Source of the DNA: Thermofilum sp. ex4484_15
GTDB lineage: Archaea; Thermoproteota; Thermoprotei; Thermofilales; EX4484-15
Length of the DNA: 7,891 bases
Direction of reading: 5' to 3'
NCBI GenBank assembly: GCA_002254595.1
Contig: NJEH01000038.1
Span: 1-7,891 of the forward strand
In this document: positions 1 to 6,624 of the stretch, one piece after another
How positions within the stretch are numbered: the first letter of the stretch is position 1
How the letters are laid out: each line of letters starts with the position of its first letter
Position numbers and translations under genes: made by a program
The notes under the pieces: generated by a model
The model's database searches: none
Told to the model about the DNA's origin: nothing
The model's input: only the letters and a program-made list of their open reading frames with translations

Positions 1-566
1 TAGATAGCATGGGATGCGCTAAGTAAAGCTTCCGCGTGAGGAGCTAAAGTAGGTAATTCCAAGCCGTAGAAATCCGCGTTAAAGGCGTGTTCGAATAACC
101 TTCTAGCGTCGAGGTAGATGACGTTCGCTAAGGTAGGATATAGGTATAGATCTAATATCGTCGAATTACTCGATTTAAAGGTAATACAATAGGGCTCCAT
201 TACTTCCACCTTAAAGCCCCTATCCTTAAGCCTCCCGATGGCTACCTTGAGGGACTTCCTGCTTATCAATACGTCTATATCGGAGGGTACGTAAACTACT
301 GGTTTCATTAATTTAATGAAGAGGTAGTCTAAGCCTTCCAGGGCTTTAACTACATCACTTAAATCCCTTAAGAACTTTCGGAACCTAGCTTCCTCCTCCC
401 ATCTAACGGACCCCCTTAGGTCTAACGCCCTTAAGAAGTGGAGAAGGACCTTATTGGAGGAGGCTACCTTTAAGGCCTCTCGGAGTACTTCCTCATCGAC
501 TTTAAGCTTCTTCCCCCTTACTATTACCTCGTAAACTAAGCGGAACGGCTTATTCGTCACCTCCAT
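1..566 (-). CDS. Nucleotidyltransferase-fold protein, C-terminal part missing (runs off left edge)
   Basis: About 188 codons are visible without a stop before the left edge. The start chosen is ATG at 566-564, preceded by GGTGGG at a usual distance. The in-frame GTG at 560-558 is less likely because it lies inside GGAGGTGA. The key motif is PSDIDVLI at about residues 94-101, where D96 and D98 match the two metal-binding aspartates of the nucleotidyltransferase fold (GSxDxDxL type). It follows a hydrophobic FIKLMKPVVYV strand, and the arrangement resembles the uncharacterised nucleotidyltransferase family NTP_transf_5. A helical N-terminal region (about 20-75) precedes it. After the motif come strands and a PTLAPHAEALLSASHA segment near the edge. 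The gene overlaps the upstream kinase by 17 bases, so the two are probably co-transcribed and may act on one substrate. The substrate is unknown. The fold assignment is fairly safe; the precise activity is not. Confidence 0.72.
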   Translation of the reverse strand, partial: MEVTNKPFRLVYEVIVRGKKLKVDEEVLREALKVASSNKVLLHFLRALDLRGSVRWEEEARFRKFLRDLSDVVKALEGLDYLFIKLMKPVVYVPSDIDVLISRKSLKVAIGRLKDRGFKVEVMEPYCITFKSSNSTILDLYLYPTLANVIYLDARRLFEHAFNADFYGLELPTLAPHAEALLSASHAI

Positions 567-1206
567 TTGAACCCACCATTTTTAGTAATTCGAGGAAGCA
601 CTCCCTAGCGTTACGCCAGGAGGTATCTATGGCGGGGAAGCCGTAAGCCTTAGCTATGGCATCGTATACCGCTAATTGGATGCCTAAAGTGAATTCCTCA
701 GCTCCCCCCCTCCTCCTACTCCTCAATACTTCTAATTTAGCCCTTACGTAAACGTGCTTACCGGTACGTTTAGCTAAAGATACTAACGTCCTGCCCACTA
801 ACCCGCTTATGAGTTTAGGATCCCTTAAGGTAAAGGTTAACCAAGCTAGGAAATCCACTAGCCCCCTCTCACCTATCACGGTATAACCTAAAGTTAACGG
901 GAAGTAGCATTTCGCGAGTAGGACGGGTGTTAAGGAGGCTAATTCTATTAGAACCCATATTCTCCTTAAACGCGCAGGGATACATATCCGATAATAGGGG
1001 TTACAGGGGCCTTTAAGCGACTTAAAACGGCTAAGGAACTTAGCTAAGATGGATGCGAAAGTATGAGTGCCTCTAATCCAGGATTTCCTAACCCTCCAGT
1101 AACCTAGGCGTACCGAGAGGTAAGCTAGGAGGTAATCGGATAAAGTCGACTTACCCGAGCCATCTGGTCCGAAGAGGCATACGTACCTTAACTTCCTACG
1201 TGACGT
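550..1206 (-). CDS. P-loop kinase of the thymidylate kinase-like type, unusual start (ACG proposed)
   Basis: The protein reads as about 218 residues from the proposed start. A Walker A P-loop, GPDGSGKST, sits at residues 13-21 after a hydrophobic strand (YVCLF). An IGERGLVDF segment at about 111-119 occupies the place of the DR(Y/H) motif of thymidylate kinases, with E for D. Then come an arginine-rich lid-like LRSRRRGG and a C-terminal YDAIAKAYGFPAIDTS typical of the family. The frame is open from 1284 to the stop at 550, but contains no ATG, GTG or TTG before the GTG at 879, which lies after the P-loop and would delete it. ACG at 1206-1204 follows GAGGGG with six bases between, and puts the P-loop where related kinases have it. 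CTG at 1233 is the alternative. The gene could be start-mutated, use a non-standard start, or contain a sequence error. It is paired with the nucleotidyltransferase-fold gene downstream by a 17-base overlap. Phosphate acceptor unknown; it need not be dTMP. Confidence 0.72.
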   Translation of the reverse strand, partial: TSRRKLRYVCLFGPDGSGKSTLSDYLLAYLSVRLGYWRVRKSWIRGTHTFASILAKFLSRFKSLKGPCNPYYRICIPARLRRIWVLIELASLTPVLLAKCYFPLTLGYTVIGERGLVDFLAWLTFTLRDPKLISGLVGRTLVSLAKRTGKHVYVRAKLEVLRSRRRGGAEEFTLGIQLAVYDAIAKAYGFPAIDTSWRNARECFLELLKMVGSNGGDE

Positions 1207-1266
1207 AAAGTACCCCTCGCTCGAATAATTCAGTTCCTTAAGGTTAGATAAGGTTAATCGGGACGG

Positions 1267-1276
1267 GATTTTAAAG
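1267..1276 (-). promoter_or_regulatory. TATA box, kinase/nucleotidyltransferase pair
   Basis: On the minus strand this reads CTTTAAAATC, a good archaeal TATA box. Transcription would begin near 1245, leaving a leader of about 38 bases before the proposed ACG start at 1206. That leader contains the GAGGGG at 1218-1213. The box supports transcription starting upstream of the P-loop, and argues against the GTG at 879 as the real beginning. Confidence 0.45.
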
Positions 1277-1337
1277 GCAAGGGCTTACCCTTTTAGCTAG
1301 GTTTGAACTCCTTCGATAAGGTTAGTTTCAACAAGTT

Positions 1338-1347
1338 CCTTTTATTT
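1338..1347 (+). promoter_or_regulatory. TATA box, leaderless promoter of the small secreted protein
   Basis: CCTTTTATTT has its centre about 28 bases before the ATG at 1371, which is the spacing expected when transcription starts at the start codon itself. No ribosome-binding sequence is present upstream of that ATG. This fits a leaderless mRNA. Confidence 0.5.
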
Positions 1348-1370
1348 CCTAAAATTTCCCCCATTTATTG

Positions 1371-1796
1371 ATGAAATGGATTAGGGGCATAGCGGTACTA
1401 GCGTTAACTTTAGCTATAACTACCGTAGCTCTAGCCGAACCGTTACAGGTATTACTAGTAAAGGTAGGGATTAAGGGAGGGCCTAGCGGCGTTATACCGT
1501 TAATCTACGTAATTTACGGGGACGGGAAACCCCTATGGAGGGATATTACCACCTTACCGGCTAACGTTACCATCCCCTCCGGAAGGTTAAACGGGTACAA
1601 AGTAGTTAAGGTCAAGCTAATTACCTTACCTGAGTACGTAACGCTACCTCCTAGAGCTAAGTACGAATTAGTAGGAAATTGGATAGTTACGCTTAAAGTA
1701 GAGGTGCCTAGGGCTCCCTATAACTACACCTTTACCTTTAAGTTAGTTAAGGCACCTCCTAAAGTAAGGATATGCGTTCCCCCTCTCCCCATATAA
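1371..1796 (+). CDS. Small secreted protein of unknown family
   Basis: The protein has 141 residues. The start is ATG at 1371; the TTG just before it (1368) is not needed. Residues 1-22 form a classic signal peptide: KWIR, a long hydrophobic stretch, then a VALA|EP cleavage site. The mature part is about 119 residues, rich in valine, proline and threonine with alternating hydrophobic residues, suggesting a compact beta-sheet domain (LQVLLVKVG, GVIPLIYVIYGDG, YKVVKVKLITLPEYV, WIVTLKVEV, YTFTFKLV). It carries two N-glycosylation sequons (NVT and NYT) and a proline-rich C-terminus with a single cysteine (RICVPPLPI). There is no transmembrane segment after the signal, so it is probably released or bound at the surface. 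It is transcribed alone, divergent from the kinase gene and followed by a T-rich terminator. I recognise no family and assign no function. Confidence 0.75.
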   Translation: MKWIRGIAVLALTLAITTVALAEPLQVLLVKVGIKGGPSGVIPLIYVIYGDGKPLWRDITTLPANVTIPSGRLNGYKVVKVKLITLPEYVTLPPRAKYELVGNWIVTLKVEVPRAPYNYTFTFKLVKAPPKVRICVPPLPI

Positions 1797-1806
1797 AATT
1801 CCTATA

Positions 1807-1827
1807 GTTTTTTATTTTTTATTTATT
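1807..1827 (+). terminator. T-rich archaeal terminator
   Basis: A run made almost only of T with a few A begins 11 bases after the stop of the secreted-protein gene, with no hairpin needed. Oligo-T tracts of this kind end transcription in many archaea. The tract also overlaps the promoter region of the next gene, so termination and initiation signals are packed into about 50 bases. Confidence 0.5.
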
Positions 1828-1835
1828 AAATTAAT

Positions 1836-1841
1836 AGGTGG
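1836..1841 (+). promoter_or_regulatory. Ribosome-binding site of the flavin reductase-like gene
   Basis: AGGTGG lies six bases before the ATG at 1848 and complements the end of archaeal 16S rRNA. A TATA-like CTATAGTT around 1802-1809 would start the mRNA near 1831 and keep this site in the leader. Confidence 0.55.
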
Positions 1842-1847
1842 CTAATC

Positions 1848-2402
1848 ATGTTCAGGCAGGTACTGGGGAGGTTTTACTTAACCCTACATCCTAGACCCGC
1901 TTACGTAATAGGTTCCGGCTCCTACGGTTCGAAAGCTAACTTCATGGCAGCTTCATGGGTTACTCCGGTAGCTGAGGAACCTCCTCGCTTAGCTGTAGCC
2001 ATAGATAAGGAATCGTTAACTTGGGAGCTAATAAGGGGTTACAAGGAATTTACAGTTAACGTACTAGACGGGACATATTTAAGTAAAATATACTACGTAG
2101 GTTCTAGGAGCGGGAGGGAGGTAGATAAGGTCTCAGGGCTAGGGCTTAAAGTATCTAGAGGCGAGAAGGTCTCCTCCCCGATAATATCGGAGGCCTTAGC
2201 TATCCTAGAGTGTAAGCTATTTAATTATCTAGAATGCGGCGATACCGTGCTTATAGTAGGGGACGTAGTAAGGTGCGTAGCGAAGGAGGAAGTTTTCGAG
2301 GAGAGGAGAGGTTGGGACTTGGGGAGGGTACGTATACCGTTACATATATGGGGTAGGGCTTTTAGCTTTCCCAGCGGGATAAAGTACGCTAAATTAAGTT
2401 AA
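1848..2402 (+). CDS. Flavin reductase-like FMN-binding protein
   Basis: The protein has 184 residues, the usual length of the flavin reductase-like / DIM6-NTAB family (split beta-barrel, often dimeric, binding FMN). The diagnostic pattern runs in order: HPRPAYVIGS at 14-23, NFMAASW at 31-37, the EEPPRLAVAI strand at 43-52, TWELI at 58-62 and FTVNVLD at 68-74. Later come the usual ALAILECKL strand and a C-terminal IPLHIWGRAF. Members reduce flavin with NAD(P)H for a partner oxygenase, or use bound flavin for other redox work; the sequence does not tell which. No oxygenase gene lies nearby, and there is no signal peptide, so it is cytoplasmic. The start is set by a good AGGTGG. Its stop overlaps by 9 bases the end of the GH130 pseudogene coming from the other strand. 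Confidence 0.87.
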   Translation: MFRQVLGRFYLTLHPRPAYVIGSGSYGSKANFMAASWVTPVAEEPPRLAVAIDKESLTWELIRGYKEFTVNVLDGTYLSKIYYVGSRSGREVDKVSGLGLKVSRGEKVSSPIISEALAILECKLFNYLECGDTVLIVGDVVRCVAKEEVFEERRGWDLGRVRIPLHIWGRAFSFPSGIKYAKLS

Positions 2403-3248
2403 CTTTATGCCATCCCAAAAGGCTAAGCATACGTAAGTATCCGATGCGCCGTTTACCTCTTAACTTTATCAAGCCGGTAGCGAAAGTCACGTTAGGAACC
2501 CTTCCCTTAGCTTCGTAATCCTCCTTAGGCTTGAGGATAGGTTCCTCGCTCCTCCATAGTAGTTCGGCCGGGTCGTCTAATGGGAGGAGCGCTACCCCTA
2601 CCCTATGTACCCTCCTTTCATCCCATCCGTTGTAAATTAGGAGTATACCATAAGGAGTTATAAGGGGGAGGACCGGGTTCTACCCACGAGGAATCCCACC
2701 TCCCGGCCCTAGGCTTTATAATGGGCCCCCTCATATCGATGCGCCATTCTAAGAGGTCCTCGGAGTAAGCTACCCCTACATAGGACCTCCAAGGTTCCTC
2801 CTCCCCTAAGAAGTACATTACGTAGGAACCCCTTACCCTTTCAGCTACTAAAGCCCCCGCCATTCTAAGAGACCCACGTAATTAAATCTTTGGAAGTAGC
2901 TAAGCACAAATGGTTAGAATAGTATTTCCCATCGTTACCTACATAGGTTAACACGTAAGTACTTCCCAGCCTAACTATCCTCGGATCTTCACAGCCGTAC
3001 TTCTCGTACTCGTACTCAAGTAGTAGTACGGGTTCCCGCTTTACCTTAACGAAGTTAATATCGTCGGGGCTTTCAGCTAAGAATATGGAACCTATACTAC
3101 TATCCCCTTCAGCTCTATAGAACAGGTATATGCGACCCCCATCTATCATAGCTGTAGGGTTATAAGTCCCCCTGGACTCCAACCCTCCCCCCGACCTTAT
3201 TAAAGGGTCACCTCCGTACCTAATAGCACGTAAGGTATTATACCTCAC
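2394..3248 (-). pseudogene. GH130-type glycoside phosphorylase/hydrolase, broken by three frame changes
   Basis: Read on the minus strand from GTG at 3248, the first frame gives family GH130 hallmarks: SRGTYNPTAMIDGGRIYLFYRAEGD, CEDPRIV (the conserved EDPR that carries the proposed catalytic aspartate) and SKDLITW, then stops at 2867-2865. The match resumes in a second frame at about 2866 (GALVAERVRGSYVMYFLGEE, YSEDLLEW, PIIKPRAGRWDSSWVEPGPP). It moves to a third frame in a run of five C at 2668-2664 (PYGILLIYNGWD, VGVALLPLDDPAELLWRSEE, PILKPKEDYEAKGRVPNVTF). It returns to the first frame near 2459-2466 (GASDTYVCLAFWDGIKLT, stop 2396-2394). Some residues expected between ITW and GALVAE, and just before GASDT, are missing, so at least two breaks look like short deletions. 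About 285 codons remain against 300 or more in the family. Intact members act on beta-mannosides, but the original substrate is unknown. The breaks could in principle be sequence errors or recoding. Confidence 0.82.
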
Positions 3249-3290
3249 TTAGTTACCCCTTAGATGTAAACACCTAGCTTACTTAGAAGT

Positions 3291-3302
3291 TATTAATTAT
3301 AA
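3291..3302 (-). promoter_or_regulatory. TATA box upstream of the GH130 pseudogene
   Basis: The minus strand reads TTATAATTAATA, which would start transcription near 3270. An AGGGGT at 3260-3255 lies seven bases before the GTG at 3248 and would serve as ribosome-binding site. The promoter appears to have survived although the coding part is broken. Confidence 0.4.
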
Positions 3303-3370
3303 GATATCACCTATCTACGAGTTAAATTAAAATTGAGAAATTTAAACTTATGAGGTCCGCTATCCCTCCT

Positions 3371-4141
3371 TTAAACTCTCATCCTCCTCATTACGCATAC
3401 GTGGATCTCGGCGTAATTAATTGAGTTCTTAAATCGACTTAGGAGGTTATCGAGCATTAAGGGGTATATTAAGGAGAGGGGTAAAGGGAGTACGTGCCAG
3501 TAGCAACAACCCTTAACCGCCACCAATCTAAATCCGTACTTCTCGAACATCCTCCAAATTTCGAAAACGGAATGCCCTACTTCGTATACTATAACCGTTA
3601 AGTCCTCGCTTACCCTGAAGCATACGTTATCTCCTAAACCGCACCTCTCCTGTAACTCCCTTAAGGTAAAGCTATTGAAGGTACTTAATATGCAGAGCGA
3701 ACCACCCTTAAGTACCCTACTGAATTCCCTAACTGCGGCTTCCGGGTTTTCGAAGTGATCGAACGCTAAAGTACATATTAACGACTTGAAGGATTCCCCC
3801 CTAAAGGGTAGCATTTCCCCATCCCCTAGTACCGGTTGTATTAAGTCGAGCAAGCCCGTAGAGGACGCCTTCCTAAGCAATTCCTTTACCATCCCCAAGC
3901 TGAGATCCAAAGCTATTACCGGTATCCCTAACCTAGCTAACTTAAGCGAGTACCTACCGGTACCGCAACCTACGTCTAAGCAAGGTCCATTTAACTTAGC
4001 TATCCACCTGGAGATAACCCTTTCCTCCCCCTTTTCTATCTTCCTGGTCCAAAACAGGTACTTAGAGCTATCGTAACGCTCGGCTAATAGCTCATAAGCT
4101 CGCTTTATACCCTCCTTACCTTTCAGGATCTTATACTCCAT
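3371..4141 (-). CDS. Class I SAM-dependent methyltransferase (UbiE/Methyltransf_11 type)
   Basis: The protein has 256 residues. Motif I, CLDVGCGTGR, sits at 54-63; an acidic residue for the SAM ribose, D79, ends the next strand (VIALD); GDGEMLPF follows at 106-113; then SLICTLAFDHFENPEAAVREFSRVLKGG at about 120-147, the normal order of a Rossmann-fold methyltransferase. The N-terminus (AYELLAERYDSSKYLFW, 15-31) is the usual lead-in helix. The C-terminal 60 residues (YWHVLPLPLSLIYPLML and after) are specific to this protein and probably shape the acceptor site. The substrate cannot be read from the sequence; small molecules, quinones, lipids and sugars are all possible. It begins 19 bases after the nnr stop on the same strand, so it is probably co-transcribed with nnr. 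No clear ribosome-binding site precedes the ATG. The 122 bases after it separate it from the GH130 pseudogene. Confidence 0.86.
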   Translation of the reverse strand: MEYKILKGKEGIKRAYELLAERYDSSKYLFWTRKIEKGEERVISRWIAKLNGPCLDVGCGTGRYSLKLARLGIPVIALDLSLGMVKELLRKASSTGLLDLIQPVLGDGEMLPFRGESFKSLICTLAFDHFENPEAAVREFSRVLKGGSLCILSTFNSFTLRELQERCGLGDNVCFRVSEDLTVIVYEVGHSVFEIWRMFEKYGFRLVAVKGCCYWHVLPLPLSLIYPLMLDNLLSRFKNSINYAEIHVCVMRRMRV

Positions 4142-4160
4142 AAGCTAAGTTTAAAAGCGC

Positions 4161-5663
4161 CTATACCCTTAAGAATTTATCCATGGCCTTAGGTATTCCC
4201 TCTATCAAATCAGTAGCCGTTAAGTGATAGCCTAATCTCTCCTTGGACATATCGCCAGCCACTCCGTTTACGAAAGCCGCAGCGCAAGCCGATTCCAGCG
4301 GATCTCCGCTCCAAGCTAGGAAGGTAGCTAATATACCGGTTAATACGTCACCGGTACCCCCTACGGTCATGCCCGGGTTCCCCGTTTTATTTAGTTTGAC
4401 CACCCTACCGTCGCTTATTACGTCTACGTGGCCTTTTAAAAGTACGGTAACGTTCAGTTCCCTAGCTAATTTAATTACGGCTTCCTCCCTCTCCCTTAGA
4501 TCGTTAGTTAACTTAATCCCTGTTAGCAACTTGAATTCGCCGGCATGCGGGGTTAGTACCGCCTTCTTACCCTTAATTACTCCTAGGTCCTTTAGTAACG
4601 CCTTTAAGGCATCGGCGTCTACCACTACCGGTTTATCGGGACGTAATCCCCTTAGGAATTCCCTTACCGCCCTTAAGGTATCCTCCTTTAGGCCTAGACC
4701 CGGCCCTACTACTATAGAGTCAAACGAATCGGATAGTTCTAAGAGGGCGCTTACCTCATTTTCCGTAAGGAACTCCTCACCTACCGGCCTTACTATCAGA
4801 TTGGGCGAGAAGGACCTAATTACGTTAACTACGGCCTTAGGACAAGCTACTACGGCTAAGTCCGAACCCGTCCTCAAGGAGGCTAAAGCCGAAAGAGCTG
4901 GCGCTCCGCTATAGTAAGCAGATCCCCCTATTATTAATACCCTACCGAAATCCCCCTTCTTAGACCAAGGTTCCCTCCGCTTATAAACTAGGTAAAGATC
5001 CCCAGGGCCGCATATCCTAGAGGCGTCGGGAGGTATGCCTATGGGCTTAACTATTATTTCCCCGGCGTACTCCTTAGCTGAAGTTAAGCCGGGCTTAAGC
5101 GCGTGAAAAGTTACCGTCACGTCGGCTTTAACGGCTACACCCTTAACCTCTCCGCTATCGGGGTCGAGGCCCGAAGGTACGTCTACCGCTATTTTAAGCC
5201 CCCTACTGGAATTAATTAACCTTACTACTTCCTCGTACAAGCCCCTTAAGGTACCCTTAACCCCGGTACCCAATAGCGCATCTATTATTATATCGGCGTC
5301 GTTTAGCGCCTCCCTAAGGGTTTCTAAACCCTCCCGATCCTCTATTACATAAGTGGAAACGCTATCCATCCCCTCTAGGACCTTCCAGTTCCTTAAGGTC
5401 TCCTCGCTCCTTATCCTAGTCGCCCTCCCTATTAGGAATACTTCAACTTTATAATCCGAAGCTAAATGCCTAGCCGCTACCATGCCGTCTCCTCCATTAT
5501 TCCCCGTTCCCGCTATTACCACCACCTTACCCTTACTGAGCCTAGACCTAACTACGTTAGCTACGGAGGCCCCTGCGTTCTCCATTAAGGATAGCATTGG
5601 GACGCCTAAGTACTCCGAATTAAGGTCGAGTAACTTCATGTACCTACTACTTATTACCTCCAC
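4161..5663 (-). CDS. nnr: Bifunctional NAD(P)H-hydrate epimerase / ADP-dependent NAD(P)H-hydrate dehydratase
   Basis: The protein has 500 residues, the full length of the fused Nnr enzyme. It repairs damaged (hydrated) NADH and NADPH: the N-terminal YjeF_N domain interconverts R and S epimers, and the C-terminal ribokinase-like domain dehydrates the S form using ADP. The epimerase domain (1 to about 215) shows LMENAG at 26-31, GTGNNGGDGMVAARHL at 52-67, IIDALLGTGVKG at 126-137 and AVDVPSGLDPDSGE at 159-172. The dehydratase domain (about 225-500) shows GDFGRVLIIGGS, a GPGLG turn, VDADAL, LTPHAGEFKLLTG, and NPGMTVGGTGDVLTG with the catalytic aspartate at D439. The GTG start at 5663 gives MEVISSRYMKLLDLN, which aligns with the family N-terminus better than the ATG at residue 9. 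No clear ribosome-binding site is visible. It leads a probable operon with the methyltransferase and is divergent from the glycosyltransferase gene. All key motifs appear intact. Confidence 0.95.
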   Translation of the reverse strand: MEVISSRYMKLLDLNSEYLGVPMLSLMENAGASVANVVRSRLSKGKVVVIAGTGNNGGDGMVAARHLASDYKVEVFLIGRATRIRSEETLRNWKVLEGMDSVSTYVIEDREGLETLREALNDADIIIDALLGTGVKGTLRGLYEEVVRLINSSRGLKIAVDVPSGLDPDSGEVKGVAVKADVTVTFHALKPGLTSAKEYAGEIIVKPIGIPPDASRICGPGDLYLVYKRREPWSKKGDFGRVLIIGGSAYYSGAPALSALASLRTGSDLAVVACPKAVVNVIRSFSPNLIVRPVGEEFLTENEVSALLELSDSFDSIVVGPGLGLKEDTLRAVREFLRGLRPDKPVVVDADALKALLKDLGVIKGKKAVLTPHAGEFKLLTGIKLTNDLREREEAVIKLARELNVTVLLKGHVDVISDGRVVKLNKTGNPGMTVGGTGDVLTGILATFLAWSGDPLESACAAAFVNGVAGDMSKERLGYHLTATDLIEGIPKAMDKFLRV

Positions 5664-5670
5664 GTGCCTT

Positions 5671-5681
5671 AATTTAAAGTT
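5671..5681 (+). promoter_or_regulatory. TATA box, glycosyltransferase gene
   Basis: AATTTAAAGTT would start transcription near 5704, leaving a leader of about 32 bases before the GTG at 5736. The leader contains GGTG at 5726-5729, a usual distance before that start. The sequence is nearly symmetric, so it could also serve nnr on the other strand, but the spacing there would place the start inside the nnr coding region. Confidence 0.35.
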
Positions 5682-5700
5682 AAGTTAGAAAAGCTTAACG

Positions 5701-5726
5701 CTATCCGATAAGTAACTTAAGGATAG
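5701..5726. repeat. Inverted repeat between nnr and the glycosyltransferase gene
   Basis: CTATCC at 5701-5706 is matched by GGATAG at 5721-5726, perfect six-base arms whose centres are 20 bases apart (two helical turns). It could be a binding site for a dimeric regulator of the divergent genes. Alternatively it could form a hairpin in the glycosyltransferase leader that covers part of the ribosome-binding site. The arms are short, so chance is possible. Confidence 0.35.
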
Positions 5727-5735
5727 GTGCCTTAA

Positions 5736-6590
5736 GTGCGCGTAGATGTAGTACTCTGCACTTATAATAGCAATAAACCCTATTTCGAAAGGTGCTTAAG
5801 ATCCGTTAAGAGGGAGGTACCCGTAAATAAATTGATAGTAGTGGATAAATTCTCCGAAGACGGGACGTTGGAAGTAGTAAGGAAAATCTTCCCTAACGCC
5901 TTAATCCTCCGTAGTCGCGTTAATTTAGCTAAGGCAAGGGAATTAGGTATAAGTAAAGTAAGTACCGAGTACTTCGTATTCGTAGATGACGATATAGAGT
6001 TACCGAGAGGTTGGTTCAATACTTTATTAAAGTATTTAGATGAGGGGACCGGAGGTATCCACGGCCACGCGGTACCTGCTTGCGACCCCCTGGAGAAGTG
6101 GTTTCACTGGGTTAAAGAGGTATGGGAACCTAGGAGGTTGGGGGGGAGGGAGGTAATAACCGTTACCGATAATCCAGACGTAATAAGGGGATGTACCCAT
6201 AATACCTTAATTAAGACCGAAGCGGTAAGGGATTGGAAACCCCCCGCTATGCTTTCGGCTTTCGAAGACCATCACATAGCTAGGCACGTTATTAAGAAGG
6301 GTTACTCTTGGAAGGTAGTTAATACCTTAACCGTTAAGCATTACGGGGTTAGCTCGTTAAGGGATTGCTTAAGGAAAGCCAAATGGAATTCGGCCGGGGC
6401 TAGGTTAATAAAATACGATGATTGGAAAGCTATCTCGCTAATTAGGAGGACGGTACTACATACCGTTAAATCGTTAATAGCTGCGCGTTCCTTAAGGGAC
6501 TTCCGCATACCGGTTTACGTATCCTTAACCCAAGTAGCTTACTTAATCGGCTATTTAAGGTGGGATAAGTATTTAACGCTTAAAAGGTAA
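5736..6590 (+). CDS. Family 2 glycosyltransferase
   Basis: The protein has 284 residues. The GT-A fold of family GT2 is clear: DVVLCTYN at 4-11, KLIVVDKFSEDGT at 32-44 (the nucleotide-binding strand and turn), NLAKARELGI at 63-72, and FVFVDDDIEL at 80-89, where the DDD at 84-86 is the metal/nucleotide-sugar binding DxD motif. FEDHHIARHVIKKGY at 176-190 holds the ED pair that supplies the catalytic base in inverting GT2 enzymes. The C-terminal 90 residues are basic with amphipathic, moderately hydrophobic helices (SLTQVAYLIGYL), suggesting contact with the inner face of the membrane rather than true spanning. It probably transfers a sugar to a lipid or glycan acceptor in the cytoplasm; donor and acceptor are unknown. 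The start is GTG at 5736 behind GGTG. It is transcribed alone, divergent from nnr, and ends 34 bases before a convergent gene. Confidence 0.9.
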   Translation: MRVDVVLCTYNSNKPYFERCLRSVKREVPVNKLIVVDKFSEDGTLEVVRKIFPNALILRSRVNLAKARELGISKVSTEYFVFVDDDIELPRGWFNTLLKYLDEGTGGIHGHAVPACDPLEKWFHWVKEVWEPRRLGGREVITVTDNPDVIRGCTHNTLIKTEAVRDWKPPAMLSAFEDHHIARHVIKKGYSWKVVNTLTVKHYGVSSLRDCLRKAKWNSAGARLIKYDDWKAISLIRRTVLHTVKSLIAARSLRDFRIPVYVSLTQVAYLIGYLRWDKYLTLKR

Positions 6591-6624
6591 CCATTACTTA
6601 GAAAATAAACTTACTACATGAAGT

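Noticed and set aside
550..879. A separate 109-residue protein starting at GTG 879 on the minus strand
   Set aside because: The same frame continues upstream through a perfect P-loop and family-consistent sequence, and a TATA box lies near 1271. This is therefore only the C-terminal half of the kinase.
2618..2863. An 81-residue independent protein on the minus strand
   Set aside because: It is the central piece of the broken GH130 gene. Its last 14 or so residues are read out of frame after the C-run.
4243..4914. Long plus-strand open frame of 223 codons opposite nnr
   Set aside because: It lies wholly inside the antisense of nnr, whose motifs are intact. The translation is serine/threonine/proline-rich with no domain, which is typical of a shadow frame. 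The shorter frames opposite nnr (5482-5688), the methyltransferase (3786-4076), the glycosyltransferase (5780-6019, minus) and the secreted protein (6877-7065) are rejected for the same reason.
823..6497. Palindrome CCTTAAGG seen seven times (823, 1236, 3659, 4671, 5244, 5391, 6490) against well under one expected by base composition
   Set aside because: Six of the seven are inside the codons for Thr/Ser-Leu-Arg written ACC/TCC TTA AGG, so codon preference explains them. There is no regular spacing.
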